A model generated the notes under the pieces. The model was not told where the DNA came from. It did no database searches and was given only the letters and a program-made list of their open reading frames with translations. Shown in pieces: positions 50,354 through 58,915 of a DNA stretch of 64,000 nucleotides; positions within the stretch are counted from its first letter, which is position 1, and every line of letters starts with the position of its first letter. The stretch lies in assembly GCF_007830315.1 (NCBI RefSeq), contig NZ_VLKJ01000004.1, positions 248,001-312,000 of the forward strand, in the 5' to 3' direction. This stretch comes from Novosphingobium taihuense. Lineage in GTDB: Bacteria; Pseudomonadota; Alphaproteobacteria; Sphingomonadales; Sphingomonadaceae. A program made the translations under genes and the position numbers.

Positions 50354-51235
50354 TCACAGGCCGGCCTTCAGCATCCAGTCGTGGAAAAGGCGCACCGGAC
50401 GCGACTGCAGAGCGCGGGGACGGCAGACGAACCAGTAGGAATAGGGGCTGTCGACGTCGATGTCGTATAATCGGGCAAGACGCGAATCGTGGCTGCGATG
50501 GTAGTGGTCATCGTGCATGATCGCGATGCCAAGGCCTTGGGCTGCCGCCTCGAGGATAAGCTGGCCCGAATCGAAATGGTCGATCGCGGCGGGCTCCATC
50601 TTCTCAAGATGAAGCGCCTTCTTCCACGCCTCGAAACTTGCTGGCAGATCGTTATGCACGAGGAACGTCTGCTTCGAGAGCTTGGCCAGATCGGGGCGAT
50701 CTCCGAGTTCGGCTGCCAGTTCGCGCGAGGTGATCGCGTGGACGCGGTTGTGATCGAGGCGGACCGAGTGGAGCGCAGCGTCAGGGCCCTCCGACAGGAC
50801 GATGGCCGCGTCGATTGTGTCGCCCAGCTTGGTTTCTGCGGCATGGCCCGAGTCGATGTCGATATGAAGCTGAGGGTGAAGCTTGCGCAGTTCGCCAAGG
50901 CGCGGGAAAAGGCGCTGACTGCCAAAGAGCGGCAGCACGCCAAGACGCAGTCTCATGACCTTGCCGGTATCGATGAGGCGGTCGACCCGGTCTGACATCT
51001 CGTCGATCAGGGGCGCGACCGCTTCGTAAAGCTGCTGGCCTTCCTCGGTCAGCTTCAAGGCCTGATGCTTGCGCTCGAACAGGGGCTTGCCGACAAATTC
51101 CTCGAGCGCGCCGAGGCGGCGGGACAGGGCTGACGGGCTGAGTGCCAGTTCCGCCGCTGCCGTCTTGGCCGACCCTGCGCGCACGACGCGTATGAACGCC
51201 TCGAGCGAGCGCAGTGGGGGAAGGCGGCGGATCAT
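50354..51235 (-). CDS. LysR family transcriptional regulator, GcvA-like
   Basis: A 293-residue LysR regulator. The winged helix is LRSLEAFIRVVRAGSAKTAAAELALSPSALSRRLGALEEFVGKPLFER (about 8-55), and the substrate-binding domain follows, with the GcvA-type WKKALHLEKMEP and GLGIAIMHDD segments. The effector is unknown. It begins 9 bases after the corC stop, so it rides at the end of the long fur-plsC-miaB-phoH-ybeY-corC run, which is unusual for a LysR gene. Confidence 0.9.
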   Translation of the reverse strand: MIRRLPPLRSLEAFIRVVRAGSAKTAAAELALSPSALSRRLGALEEFVGKPLFERKHQALKLTEEGQQLYEAVAPLIDEMSDRVDRLIDTGKVMRLRLGVLPLFGSQRLFPRLGELRKLHPQLHIDIDSGHAAETKLGDTIDAAIVLSEGPDAALHSVRLDHNRVHAITSRELAAELGDRPDLAKLSKQTFLVHNDLPASFEAWKKALHLEKMEPAAIDHFDSGQLILEAAAQGLGIAIMHDDHYHRSHDSRLARLYDIDVDSPYSYWFVCRPRALQSRPVRLFHDWMLKAGL

Positions 51236-51244
51236 CGTCTAGTC

Positions 51245-52198
51245 CTATTCTGCTTCAGTTTCTGCGGCCTGCGGCGCGTGGAGCCTGAGGCGGGTCAGGC
51301 GGCGTTCGTCGCCCCCTGTCACTTCCAGGAGCCATCCGCTGGCATGTTCGAGAACACGCCCGACTGGCGGCACTTCACCTGCCAGTACCACGGCAAGACC
51401 GCCGAGCGTATCCACGTCTTCCTCCACTTCCGCAAGCCTCGGATCGACCGTTTCCGCGACGTCATCGAGCTCTGCGCGCGCATCGGCATCCCAGGTGTCG
51501 GGATCGATCCGGCGCAGGAGTTCCTGAGGTGCATCGTCGTGCTCGTCCTCAATCTCGCCAATGATCTCCTCGACCAGGTCCTCGATGGTGATAATGCCAT
51601 CGGTTCCCGAATACTCGTCGATCACCACGGCAAGGTGCGTACGGCGGCTGCGCATGTCGGCCAATACGTCAAGCGCGCCCCGTGCTTGCGGTACGAAAAG
51701 AGGCTGGCGCATCAACGAGGTCCAGTCCTTCGGGGGCTGCTTGCCCGAAAGGAGCATCCCCGCGACAATTGCGAACACGTCCTTCACGTGGATCATTCCC
51801 ACGATCTCGTCGAGCGATTCGCCGTAGACTGGCATGCGGCTGTGGCCGTTTTCCGCAAAGGCGGCGACGAGTTCCTCGAACGAGGCTGCGGCCGGGATGG
51901 CGATGATCTCGCCCCGCGGGATGGCTACGTCATCAGCGTCGTGTTCACTGAAATGGAGCAGATTGCGCAGCATCTGGCGTTCGAGCGGAACAAGATCGCC
52001 GTTGCCTTTGCTGTGGTGATGTACCTCGCCCTCGTGTTCGTCGATTGCTTCTTCAATCTGCGCACGCAGCGACTGGTCGTGGTCGGGGCCCCGGAAGAAG
52101 GCCCTGATCGCGCGCCACAGCACGCGCCACAATGCGGGACTGCTACTGTCTCCGTCTCCCGAGCGGCTTTCGCCGGACGAGTCATTGCCCTCGGGCAC
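51245..52198 (-). CDS. corC: CBS-domain CorC/HlyC family protein
   Basis: A 317-residue cytoplasmic protein with two CBS domains (about 90-215: EIIAIPAAASFEELVAAFAENGHSRMPVY and THLAVVIDEYSGTDGIITIEDLVEEIIGEIEDEH) and a C-terminal CorC_HlyC/transporter-associated domain (LGGLAVVLAGEVPPVGRVLEHASG). It is linked to Mg/Co efflux or membrane ion homeostasis. Starts with GTG at 52198. It sits downstream of ybeY in the classical phoH-ybeY-corC arrangement, which in many bacteria continues with lnt; here it does not. Confidence 0.9.
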   Translation of the reverse strand: MPEGNDSSGESRSGDGDSSSPALWRVLWRAIRAFFRGPDHDQSLRAQIEEAIDEHEGEVHHHSKGNGDLVPLERQMLRNLLHFSEHDADDVAIPRGEIIAIPAAASFEELVAAFAENGHSRMPVYGESLDEIVGMIHVKDVFAIVAGMLLSGKQPPKDWTSLMRQPLFVPQARGALDVLADMRSRRTHLAVVIDEYSGTDGIITIEDLVEEIIGEIEDEHDDAPQELLRRIDPDTWDADARAELDDVAETVDPRLAEVEEDVDTLGGLAVVLAGEVPPVGRVLEHASGWLLEVTGGDERRLTRLRLHAPQAAETEAE

Positions 52199-52218
52199 TG
52201 TCTTATTCCCCCTGGTGG

Positions 52219-52722
52219 TCAGTCTTCGACCGCATATGGGTCGTCGATACCCATGAGCGCAAGCGCCTTCCGCTCCAGATTCTCCATTTCCTCGGCCTCG
52301 GCCTCGCCAAGCTCATGATCGTAGCCCGCCAGATGAAGCAGGCCGTGGACAACCAGGTGGGTGGCGTGAACTTCGACGCTCACGCCTTTCTCCGCCGCCT
52401 CGCGCGAGCAGACGCCATGGGCGAGGATGAGGTCACCAAGCATACCGGGTGCATCGGTGTCGCGCGCCGCGTGCAGCACTTCCTCGCGGCTGAGCATCGG
52501 GAAGGACAAGACGTTGGTTGGCTTGTCCTTGGCCCGCCACTGCTTGTTCAGGGCATGGACCTCCTCGTCATCGGCCATGACGAGGCTGACGAGGAGGTTT
52601 TCGTGCGCGAGTTCGGGCGCGATCTGTCCGGTTGCCTCAGCGGCACGATTGGCCAGTTCTTCCCAGTCTGTATCGTCTCCCCAGATCGGGTCGATGTCGA
52701 TTTCGAGGATCGGTGCGCTCAA
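52219..52722 (-). CDS. ybeY: Endoribonuclease YbeY
   Basis: Zinc-dependent single-strand RNase for 16S rRNA 3'-end maturation and ribosome quality control. 167 residues with the invariant zinc motif HGLLHLAGYDH (His126, His130, His136). The start appears to be TTG at 52722, four bases overlapping the phoH stop (TTGA), giving MSAPILEID. This is a translational-coupling arrangement matching the known PhoH-YbeY functional link. Confidence 0.95.
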   Translation of the reverse strand: MSAPILEIDIDPIWGDDTDWEELANRAAEATGQIAPELAHENLLVSLVMADDEEVHALNKQWRAKDKPTNVLSFPMLSREEVLHAARDTDAPGMLGDLILAHGVCSREAAEKGVSVEVHATHLVVHGLLHLAGYDHELGEAEAEEMENLERKALALMGIDDPYAVED

Positions 52723-53741
52723 CCGTCCTTCCCCTCATAGGCTTCGACGATGCGGCCGACGATGGGGTGGCGGACGACGTCGGCTGTATTGAACCGTACC
52801 GTGGCGATGCCGTCCACGCCTTCGAGGCGCTGCACCGCGTCGTTGAGGCCGCTTGCGCCGACTCCGCCGGGAAGATCGACCTGCTTGGGATCTCCACACA
52901 CCACCATCCGGCTGTTCTGGCCGAAGCGGGTGAGGAACATCTTCATCTGGGCAGGTGTGGTGTTCTGCGCTTCGTCGAGGATCACGAAGGCATCAGCCAG
53001 CGTTCGTCCGCGCATGAAGGCGATCGGCGCGATCTCGATCTCCCCGCTGGCGATGCGACGTTCAACCTGTTCGGGCGGCATGCAATCGTACAGCGCGTCG
53101 TAGAGCGGACGCAGGTACGGATCGACCTTCTCCTTCATGTCACCCGGAAGAAAGCCCAGCCGCTCGCCAGCCTCTACGGCCGGACGCGAGAGGATTAGCC
53201 GCTGCACCGAGCCTGAAATGAGCTGCGCCACGGCCTGCGCGACGGCGACGTAGGTCTTGCCGGTGCCAGCCGGGCCAAGCGCAAAGATCACGTCATGGCT
53301 GATCAGCGCCTTCATGTACTCGATCTGCGTCGGGCTGCGCGGAATGATCGTTTTCTTGCGGGTGCGGATCATGATCGGCGGAGCACCACCCGGGGCGCCG
53401 GTGATGATACCTTCAAGCGTCGGCTCAACACTCATCGCGATGAGCGACTCGACCGCGCCGGCATCAAGTTCCTGACCCGAGAGAAGGCGCTGGTGCATTC
53501 CCTTGAGCACATCGCGCGCGCGCGCAACGGCATCGTCGGGCCCTTCGATCAGCACGCGGTTGCCGCGCGCCGATATGTAAACTCCAAGCCTGTTCTCGAT
53601 TTGCACGAGATTGGTGTCGAACTGGCCGAACAGTGCGCCGAGCACGGTTTGTTCGTCGAACTCGACTTCGACCCGGGCGCGACGGTGTGGCGTTTCCGGG
53701 CGATGGTGCGCTTCGTCAGCGCGGTGGAGTTTCCGGGCCAT
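52719..53741 (-). CDS. phoH: PhoH-like ATPase
   Basis: A 340-residue PhoH/YbeZ-type ATPase, a probable RNA helicase partner of YbeY. Walker A is GPAGTGKT (156-163) and Walker B lies in AFVILDEAQNTTPAQMKMFLTRFG. The N-terminal region before residue 130 includes a KH-like RNA-binding stretch (VQIENRLGVYISARGNRVLIEGP). It follows miaB by 88 bases and overlaps ybeY. Confidence 0.95.
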   Translation of the reverse strand: MARKLHRADEAHHRPETPHRRARVEVEFDEQTVLGALFGQFDTNLVQIENRLGVYISARGNRVLIEGPDDAVARARDVLKGMHQRLLSGQELDAGAVESLIAMSVEPTLEGIITGAPGGAPPIMIRTRKKTIIPRSPTQIEYMKALISHDVIFALGPAGTGKTYVAVAQAVAQLISGSVQRLILSRPAVEAGERLGFLPGDMKEKVDPYLRPLYDALYDCMPPEQVERRIASGEIEIAPIAFMRGRTLADAFVILDEAQNTTPAQMKMFLTRFGQNSRMVVCGDPKQVDLPGGVGASGLNDAVQRLEGVDGIATVRFNTADVVRHPIVGRIVEAYEGKDG

Positions 53742-53829
53742 GAGCTCCTTTCAGGGTTGGGGCCTGTGTAGAAGCATAGGAATGGATGTTGCGCGCACAA
53801 GACGTGCGGCAACTCTTTGCACAGCCCAA

Positions 53830-55149
53830 TTAGACGAGTTGACCCGCCAGCGAGTTCGGGCCTGCTTCGACGAGCTTGACCGTGACCAATTGGCCGATCT
53901 CCGCGTTACCGGTGAAGTGCACCGACTGGAGCCAGGGCGACTTGCCCAACCACTGGCCGGGGTGCTTGCCTTTTCGTTCGACGAGAACCTCGCAGGTCTT
54001 GCCGACGCTGGCCTTATTGAACGCGAACTGGTCACGATTGAGCGCTGCCTGAAGGCGTTGCAGGCGCTCGTCCATCACGCTTACCGGCACATGGTCCGCC
54101 ATCGTGGCCGCCGGCGTGCCGGGGCGGGCTGAATACTTGAAGCTGAAGGCTTGCGCGTAGCCGACGGCATCGACGAGTCGCAGCGTGTCTTCGAACTCGG
54201 CATCGGTCTCGCCGGGAAAGCCGACGATGAAATCGCCAGATAGCGCGATATCCGGCCGTTCGGCGCGGATTCGTTCCAGCACCTTGAGATAGCTCTCGAC
54301 GCTGTGGCTGCGGTTCATTGCCTTGAGAATGCGGTCGTTTCCTGCCTGAACCGGCAAGTGCAGGAATGGCATCAGCTTGTCGAGTTCGCCATGGGCCGCG
54401 ATCAGGCCGTCGGTCATGTCGTTGGGGTGGCTGGTGGTGTAGCGGATACGGGCGAGGTCTGGATCTGCTGCCAGCGTACGGGCCAGACCGTCGAGACCAA
54501 TGGCTCGGCCCTTTTCGTCTTCGCCGGACCAGGCGTTGACGTTCTGACCCAGCAGCGTGATCTCACGCGCGCCTCCCGCAACCAGCAGCTTCGCTTCTTC
54601 GACCAAGTCGGCAAAGGGGCGGCTGATCTCGGCACCGCGAGTATAGGGCACGACGCAATACGTGCAGAACTTGTCGCAACCTTCCTGCACCGTGAGAAAA
54701 GCTGTTGGCCCGGACTTGCGGCGCTTGGGCAGGGCTGCGAACTTCGCTTCGGCCGGCATGTCGGTTTCGGTCGCGCGCTTGCCCGAGGCGGCTTCGGCGA
54801 CCATTTCGGGAAGGCGATGGTACGACTGCGGGCCGACGACGACCTTCACGCTTGGCGCGCGAGACATGATTTCCTCGCCCTCGGCCTGCGCGACGCAGCC
54901 TGCGACTGCGATCAGTGGCGCCGAACCGTCTTCACGGCGCAGGCGGCCGATGTCTGAATAGACCTTTTCGGTGGCCTTTTCGCGGATGTGGCAGGTGTTG
55001 AGTACCACAAGATCGGCGTCCTCGCCCTCTGCGGCTGCCGACATGCCATCGGCTGCGAGCAGTTCGGACATGCGCTCGCCGTCATAGACGTTCATCTGGC
55101 AGCCGAAGCTCTTGACGCGGAATGTCTTGGGGGCAGGGGTGGTGGCCAT
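53830..55149 (-). CDS. miaB: tRNA-2-methylthio-N6-dimethylallyladenosine synthase
   Basis: Radical-SAM methylthiotransferase (439 residues) acting on i6A37 of tRNAs. The N-terminal auxiliary cluster uses Cys17, Cys53 and Cys85. The radical-SAM cluster is Cys158-x3-Cys162-x2-Cys165 (GCDKFCTYC). A C-terminal TRAM domain ([25 protein letters not shown]) binds RNA. Order miaB-phoH-ybeY-corC is widespread in proteobacteria. The Met at 55149 begins [20 protein letters not shown]. Confidence 0.97.
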   Translation of the reverse strand: MATTPAPKTFRVKSFGCQMNVYDGERMSELLAADGMSAAAEGEDADLVVLNTCHIREKATEKVYSDIGRLRREDGSAPLIAVAGCVAQAEGEEIMSRAPSVKVVVGPQSYHRLPEMVAEAASGKRATETDMPAEAKFAALPKRRKSGPTAFLTVQEGCDKFCTYCVVPYTRGAEISRPFADLVEEAKLLVAGGAREITLLGQNVNAWSGEDEKGRAIGLDGLARTLAADPDLARIRYTTSHPNDMTDGLIAAHGELDKLMPFLHLPVQAGNDRILKAMNRSHSVESYLKVLERIRAERPDIALSGDFIVGFPGETDAEFEDTLRLVDAVGYAQAFSFKYSARPGTPAATMADHVPVSVMDERLQRLQAALNRDQFAFNKASVGKTCEVLVERKGKHPGQWLGKSPWLQSVHFTGNAEIGQLVTVKLVEAGPNSLAGQLV

Positions 55150-55183
55150 GGGCCGCGCCGATAGTGGATTTGCGGCCCTTTGT

Positions 55184-55936
55184 CTAACGCAGCGCGCTCA
55201 TCGCGGTGAGGATACGGTCGCGTGCGGCGACGGCCATGGTCTTGCGGCTGGTCGTTTCCTGTGGCGTCAAAGGTGGCAGGAAATGCACGGTGACCGGTAG
55301 ACCGCGCTTCCGGGCCAGGATCTTGAGGAAATTGTCCAGACCATGCTCCTCACCGACCCAGGCCATGGCCGCCACGTTCGGTCCGTAATCCACCCAGACC
55401 GGCTGGATCGCGATGCCTGGCGGTGGTGGGTCGAGTGCGGAGAGCAGCGAGGACTTGAACGGCAGCAAGCCATTGCCGTCACTGGTGGTGCCTTCGGGGA
55501 AGACGGTAAGCGCGCCGGTATCGGTAAGCGCGGCGCGCACCATTTCTACCTGCGCATGGACCGAGCGGCGATCGTGGCGGGCGACGAAGACCGTGTCATT
55601 CATCTCGCAAAGCCACTTGAGCAGACCGATATCGGCCAGGCCGGAATGTGCGACGAAGGCGCTCCCGCTTGCCCCGGCGATAACGGGAATGTCCAGCCAG
55701 CTGACATGGTTGGACAGAAGAAAGGCGCCACCTTTGACCTTTTCGCCGGACAGTCGGACGCGCGCTCCTGCGACGCGAGCAATGCTGCCGAGGAACAGGC
55801 GGGGCCAAGGATTGCGAAGACGCAGTATGCGCCAGACGTAGTAAAGCGGCACGCAGCCCAGCAGAAGCAACAGCATAGCGCCAATGCGCAAGGAAATGCG
55901 CAGTCGTCCGGCCAGCGAAAACGCCGGACGCGGCAC
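55184..55936 (-). CDS. plsC: 1-acyl-sn-glycerol-3-phosphate acyltransferase
   Basis: Membrane-bound acyltransferase that makes phosphatidic acid. With a GTG start at 55936 it has 250 residues: a hydrophobic N-terminal helix (about 19-35), the catalytic His77-x4-Asp82 motif in SNHVSWLD, and the FPEGTTS acyl-acceptor motif. The start is uncertain; a TTG at 55957 overlapping the fur stop is possible, while longer frames run inside fur. It lies between fur and miaB, separated by a few bases on one side and 34 on the other. Confidence 0.9.
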   Translation of the reverse strand: MPRPAFSLAGRLRISLRIGAMLLLLLGCVPLYYVWRILRLRNPWPRLFLGSIARVAGARVRLSGEKVKGGAFLLSNHVSWLDIPVIAGASGSAFVAHSGLADIGLLKWLCEMNDTVFVARHDRRSVHAQVEMVRAALTDTGALTVFPEGTTSDGNGLLPFKSSLLSALDPPPPGIAIQPVWVDYGPNVAAMAWVGEEHGLDNFLKILARKRGLPVTVHFLPPLTPQETTSRKTMAVAARDRILTAMSALR

Positions 55937-55940
55937 CGCT

Positions 55941-56363
55941 TCAGCCGTCGCGTTCAAGTTTGACGCCGTAAAGCTCCATGCGGTGATCGACGAGGCGATA
56001 GCCCAGTTTCTCGGCAATCTGGCGCTGGAGTTGTTCAAGCTCGGGGTCGACGAACTCGATCACCTTGCCGGTCTCGACATCGATCAGATGGTCGTGGTGC
56101 GCTTCAGGCGTGGCTTCATAGCGGGCGCGGCCATCACCGAAATCGTGGCGATCAAGGATGCCTGCTTCCTCGAACAGGCGCACCGTGCGGTAGACCGTGG
56201 CGATCGAAATGCGCGGGTCGATCGAACTTGCGCGCTCGTGCAGCTTTTCGACATCAGGGTGATCATCGCTCTCGGACAGGACGCGCGCGATCGTGCGGCG
56301 CTGGTCCGTTATGCGCAGGCCACGTTCTGCGCAGAGAGCTTCAATGTCGATCGCCTGGTGCAA
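55941..56363 (-). CDS. fur: Fur family transcriptional regulator
   Basis: A 140-residue metal-dependent repressor. The DNA-binding half includes RITDQRRTIARVLSESDDHPDVEKLHERA and ISIATVYRTVRLFEEAGIL. The dimerisation half has the metal-site stretch EAHHDHLIDVETGKVIEF. It lacks the CxxC structural-zinc pairs of E. coli Fur (only Cys11), as in alphaproteobacterial Fur/Mur proteins, so iron or manganese sensing cannot be separated. TTG start at 56363. A perfect RNA-type hairpin ends 23 bases before this codon. First gene of the plsC-miaB-phoH-ybeY-corC run. Confidence 0.93.
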   Translation of the reverse strand: MHQAIDIEALCAERGLRITDQRRTIARVLSESDDHPDVEKLHERASSIDPRISIATVYRTVRLFEEAGILDRHDFGDGRARYEATPEAHHDHLIDVETGKVIEFVDPELEQLQRQIAEKLGYRLVDHRMELYGVKLERDG

Positions 56364-56386
56364 GGTGAACTCTTCAAGAAAGGATC

Positions 56387-56414
56387 GGCCCGCCGATCTA
56401 TAGACCGGCGGGCC
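56387..56414 (-). promoter_or_regulatory. 28-base hairpin between mucR and fur
   Basis: GGCCCGCCG / CGGCGGGCC arms enclose the palindrome TCTATAGA, leaving one imperfect pair that is A/C in rightward RNA but G.U in leftward RNA. It lies after mucR and 23 bases before the fur start codon, with a modest CTTTCTT run behind it. Terminator, attenuator or fur leader element. Confidence 0.6.
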
Positions 56415-56473
56415 AAATCTTCAACCGCACGCAAACGTATTGCGCACAGCTCTCGTCACTTCAGCCGACGACC

Positions 56474-56914
56474 TCAGGCCGCAGCAGGCTTGCGACCGCG
56501 CTTGGGTGCGGGCTTGCGACCGAGGCCGATCTTCTTGGCCAGTTCGCGGCGCTTTTCGGCATAGGCAGGTGCGACCATCGGATAGTCAGCCGGCAGGTTC
56601 CAGCGGGCACGGTACTGATCCGGGGTCATGTTGTAGCGCGTGGCGAGGTGACGCTTGAGCATCTTCAACTTCTTGCCGTCTTCAAGACAGACGATGTGAT
56701 CGTTCTTGATAGAAGAGCGGATCGAAACTGCAGGCTCTGGCGCAGGCTCTTCAGCCACCACCGGCTTTTCGAGACCGGCAAGCGCGGTGTAGACATTGGA
56801 GATGAGCGTGGGGAGATCGCTTACAGCAACGCTATTGTTGCTCACGTGTGCCGCGACGATGTCGGACGTCAGGGTGATCAGGGTCTCCCGCATATCATTC
56901 TGAATTTCACTCAT
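56474..56914 (-). CDS. MucR/Ros family transcriptional regulator
   Basis: A 146-residue MucR-type zinc-finger regulator. The Ros/MucR domain is HIVCLEDGKKLKMLKRHLATRYNMTPDQYRARWNLPADYPMVAPAYAEKRRELAKKIGLG (about 74-134), with one Cys and His/His ligands, and the C-terminus is a basic tail KPAPKRGRKPAAA. In alphaproteobacteria MucR silences or regulates cell-surface, motility and cell-cycle genes, and represses itself. A long leader (about 70 bases) carries a GTGA-N6-TCAC palindrome that overlaps the predicted transcription start. Confidence 0.93.
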   Translation of the reverse strand: MSEIQNDMRETLITLTSDIVAAHVSNNSVAVSDLPTLISNVYTALAGLEKPVVAEEPAPEPAVSIRSSIKNDHIVCLEDGKKLKMLKRHLATRYNMTPDQYRARWNLPADYPMVAPAYAEKRRELAKKIGLGRKPAPKRGRKPAAA

Positions 56915-56970
56915 TGCGCACAGCTTTCTGTTTTGATCGTTTAGGGACTCGAAGGGACTGATAACTTGCT

Positions 56971-56988
56971 AGGTGATCCAGATCACCT
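56971..56988 (-). promoter_or_regulatory. Perfect palindrome at the mucR transcription start
   Basis: AGGTGATC-CA-GATCACCT has 8-base perfect arms and contains GTGA-N6-TCAC, the CRP-family core. On the leftward strand a -10-like TATAGA (56989-56994) with a weak -35 TTGTAT (57011-57016) lies just upstream, so the site would cover the start point and fit repression. Confidence 0.55.
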
Positions 56989-57077
56989 TCTATAGTCCAA
57001 CTGCGTCCGGATACAACCGTTTCTGGGATGAAATTTTAATCCGGCATAGCTTTGTCACAGATCACACAAGTATCTGG

Positions 57078-57551
57078 TCAATCGTCGAAAGTCAGTTCCT
57101 GACTGATCGCATCGATCCGAGCGCCACCCGGCGTGCGATAGTAAGCTGGTCTTAACCCGATTTCCCTAAATCCATGTGCCGCATACAGAAATCCCGCTGG
57201 ATTATCGCGACGCATCTCAAGGAAAACCCGGCTCATACCTCCGGATCGCGCGGTGGAAATGAACCTCGCAAGCAACTGGTGACCCAATCCTCTCCGACGA
57301 TATTGGGGCGCAATTGCGAAAAGAAGTAGTTCTTCTTCATCCAGAACGGCACGACTCATGAAGAATCCAGCCGTTTCAGAGCTAGTTTCGCAGTCCTCGG
57401 CACCGTCCGGAGAAATCAGGCCATAGCGACAATTGCCTAGCAATAATGCATCGCTGACCTGTCTGCGATTCCATGCCTCGCCGTATTCGGCCGGAAAGGC
57501 TTGCCCCATCACCGCCATGATCCGGTCGATATCGTCGGCTGGAGGGATCAT
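57078..57551 (-). CDS. rimI: Ribosomal-protein-alanine N-acetyltransferase-like
   Basis: A 157-residue GNAT enzyme of the RimI group, which acetylates the N-terminal Ala of ribosomal protein S18. The acetyl-CoA loop is IAPQYRRRGLGHQLLARFI (about 79-97), followed by VFLEMRRDNPAGFLYAAHGFREIGLRPAYY, the RimI signature. It follows tsaB by 21 bases, the usual tsaB-rimI pairing. Some alphaproteobacterial relatives in this position could have other protein substrates. Confidence 0.88.
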   Translation of the reverse strand: MIPPADDIDRIMAVMGQAFPAEYGEAWNRRQVSDALLLGNCRYGLISPDGAEDCETSSETAGFFMSRAVLDEEELLLFAIAPQYRRRGLGHQLLARFISTARSGGMSRVFLEMRRDNPAGFLYAAHGFREIGLRPAYYRTPGGARIDAISQELTFDD

Positions 57552-57572
57552 CTTTGCTCGTGAGGCTGGGGA

Positions 57573-58190
57573 TCAGGCTGCTGACGGAAGGCGCGCATCC
57601 GGAGCGCGACCGTAGCTGGGTCGGGGGTCATCATGAAATGCTCCGGCGGCCAGCAACGGAACGCACCGCGCATCGGGGCGCAAGTCCAGCGCGATCACGC
57701 CGGTGCGTGCTGCGCAAAGCGCGAGAGCCTGGCTGCCGGCAACGACTGGAGCTGACGAGCGTTCGATCGCTGCTTCCGGTGTCAAGGACGCCAGAGGCGC
57801 AAGCGGTGTGCCATCTTGCGCGAAGGGCTGAAAGAACCATTCTCCGTGACCGCCTGTCATACAGACATCGACCGGATGGTCGGGGTGCTCGGCGAGAGCC
57901 ATGGCTGCAATAAGCGTGAGACTCTCATAACCCTCGAGCTGCGCGCCCCACGCCAGCGCCAGGGCGCGGGCGGCAGCAAGGCCCACGCGAATCCCGGTAA
58001 AGCTGCCCGGGCCAATGTCGACGGCAATGACGGCGGCGCGGCCTTTGTCCGGCAGTTCCGCGATCATCGGTACGAGGCGCTCTGCATGGCCACGGCCAAG
58101 AACTGCGTGCGTCCCCGACACGAGCGAGCCATTCTCGATCAACGCAACGGAGCAGGCCTCGGTCGCGCAGTCGATCACGAGTTTGCGCAT
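57573..58190 (-). CDS. tsaB: tRNA t6A37 synthesis subunit TsaB
   Basis: Actin-fold partner of TsaD in the threonylcarbamoyl-adenosine complex. The 205 residues begin LVIDCATEACSVAL (ATPase-fold strand pair), continue with HAERLVPMIAEL and contain the DIGPGSFTGIRVGLAAARALAL motif that defines TsaB. Length is slightly short of E. coli TsaB (231). It lies 10 bases after nfu and before rimI on the leftward strand. Confidence 0.94.
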   Translation of the reverse strand: MRKLVIDCATEACSVALIENGSLVSGTHAVLGRGHAERLVPMIAELPDKGRAAVIAVDIGPGSFTGIRVGLAAARALALAWGAQLEGYESLTLIAAMALAEHPDHPVDVCMTGGHGEWFFQPFAQDGTPLAPLASLTPEAAIERSSAPVVAGSQALALCAARTGVIALDLRPDARCVPLLAAGAFHDDPRPSYGRAPDARLPSAA

Positions 58191-58200
58191 GGGTGCGCGA

Positions 58201-58788
58201 TCAGGCGGCGCGCACTTCGCTGACTTCGGGGACGTAGTGCTTCAAGAGGCTCTCGATCCCGTTCTTCAGCGTCGCGGTGGAAGACGGGCAGCCCGAGCAG
58301 GCACCCTGCATTTGCAGATAGACCACGCCTTCGCGGAAGCCGCGATAGATGATGTCGCCACCATCGTTGGCAACGGCAGGTCTGACGCGGGTTTCGATCA
58401 GATCCTTGATCTGCTCGATCACGTCGGCATCGGCCGGATCGTCGTCAAACCGTTCGTCGGCCTCGGCGGGGACTGCTATGCCTGCGGCCGTCCCACCTGT
58501 GAACAGGGGGGCCTGCGAAACGAAGTGGTCGAGAAGGATCGAGAGCACCTGCGGCTTCAGGCTGGCCCATTCGACGCCCGGCGCTGCCGTCACTGCAACG
58601 AAATCACGACCGAAGAGGACACCGGTCACGTCTCCAAGATCGAACAGCGCCTGAGCGAGGGGCGAAGCCTCGGCGGCCTCTGGCGAGGTGAACTCGCGCG
58701 TGCCGGTCGCCATGACCTGCTCGCCGGGGAGGAACTTGAGCGTCGCGGGGTTGGGCGTGGTTTCGGTCTCGATGAACATGATTCGCAT
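58201..58788 (-). CDS. nfu: NfuA-like iron-sulfur scaffold protein
   Basis: A 195-residue Fe-S carrier with an N-terminal Nfu_N domain (FIETETTPNPATLKFLPG through FVAVTAAPGVEW) and a C-terminal NifU-like domain with the cluster-binding Cys-x2-Cys in MQGACSGCPSSTATLKNGIE. This is the mitochondrial/alphaproteobacterial NFU1 layout. It probably delivers 4Fe-4S clusters to proteins such as MiaB, MoaA and MutY seen elsewhere in the window, though that is general family knowledge. First gene of a leftward run, divergent from an FKBP gene. Confidence 0.95.
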   Translation of the reverse strand: MRIMFIETETTPNPATLKFLPGEQVMATGTREFTSPEAAEASPLAQALFDLGDVTGVLFGRDFVAVTAAPGVEWASLKPQVLSILLDHFVSQAPLFTGGTAAGIAVPAEADERFDDDPADADVIEQIKDLIETRVRPAVANDGGDIIYRGFREGVVYLQMQGACSGCPSSTATLKNGIESLLKHYVPEVSEVRAA

Positions 58789-58915
58789 GTAGGGTGATCA
58801 CGGGGCTGGTCAAGGGCCGGAAAGGGGCCGGCTCGACCGGTTTGCGTGACCATCGAATGCAATTTCGGCCAAACGGTCCATGGCGCAAGCGGCTGTCGGA
58901 CGCTAAGGCGGTGGG

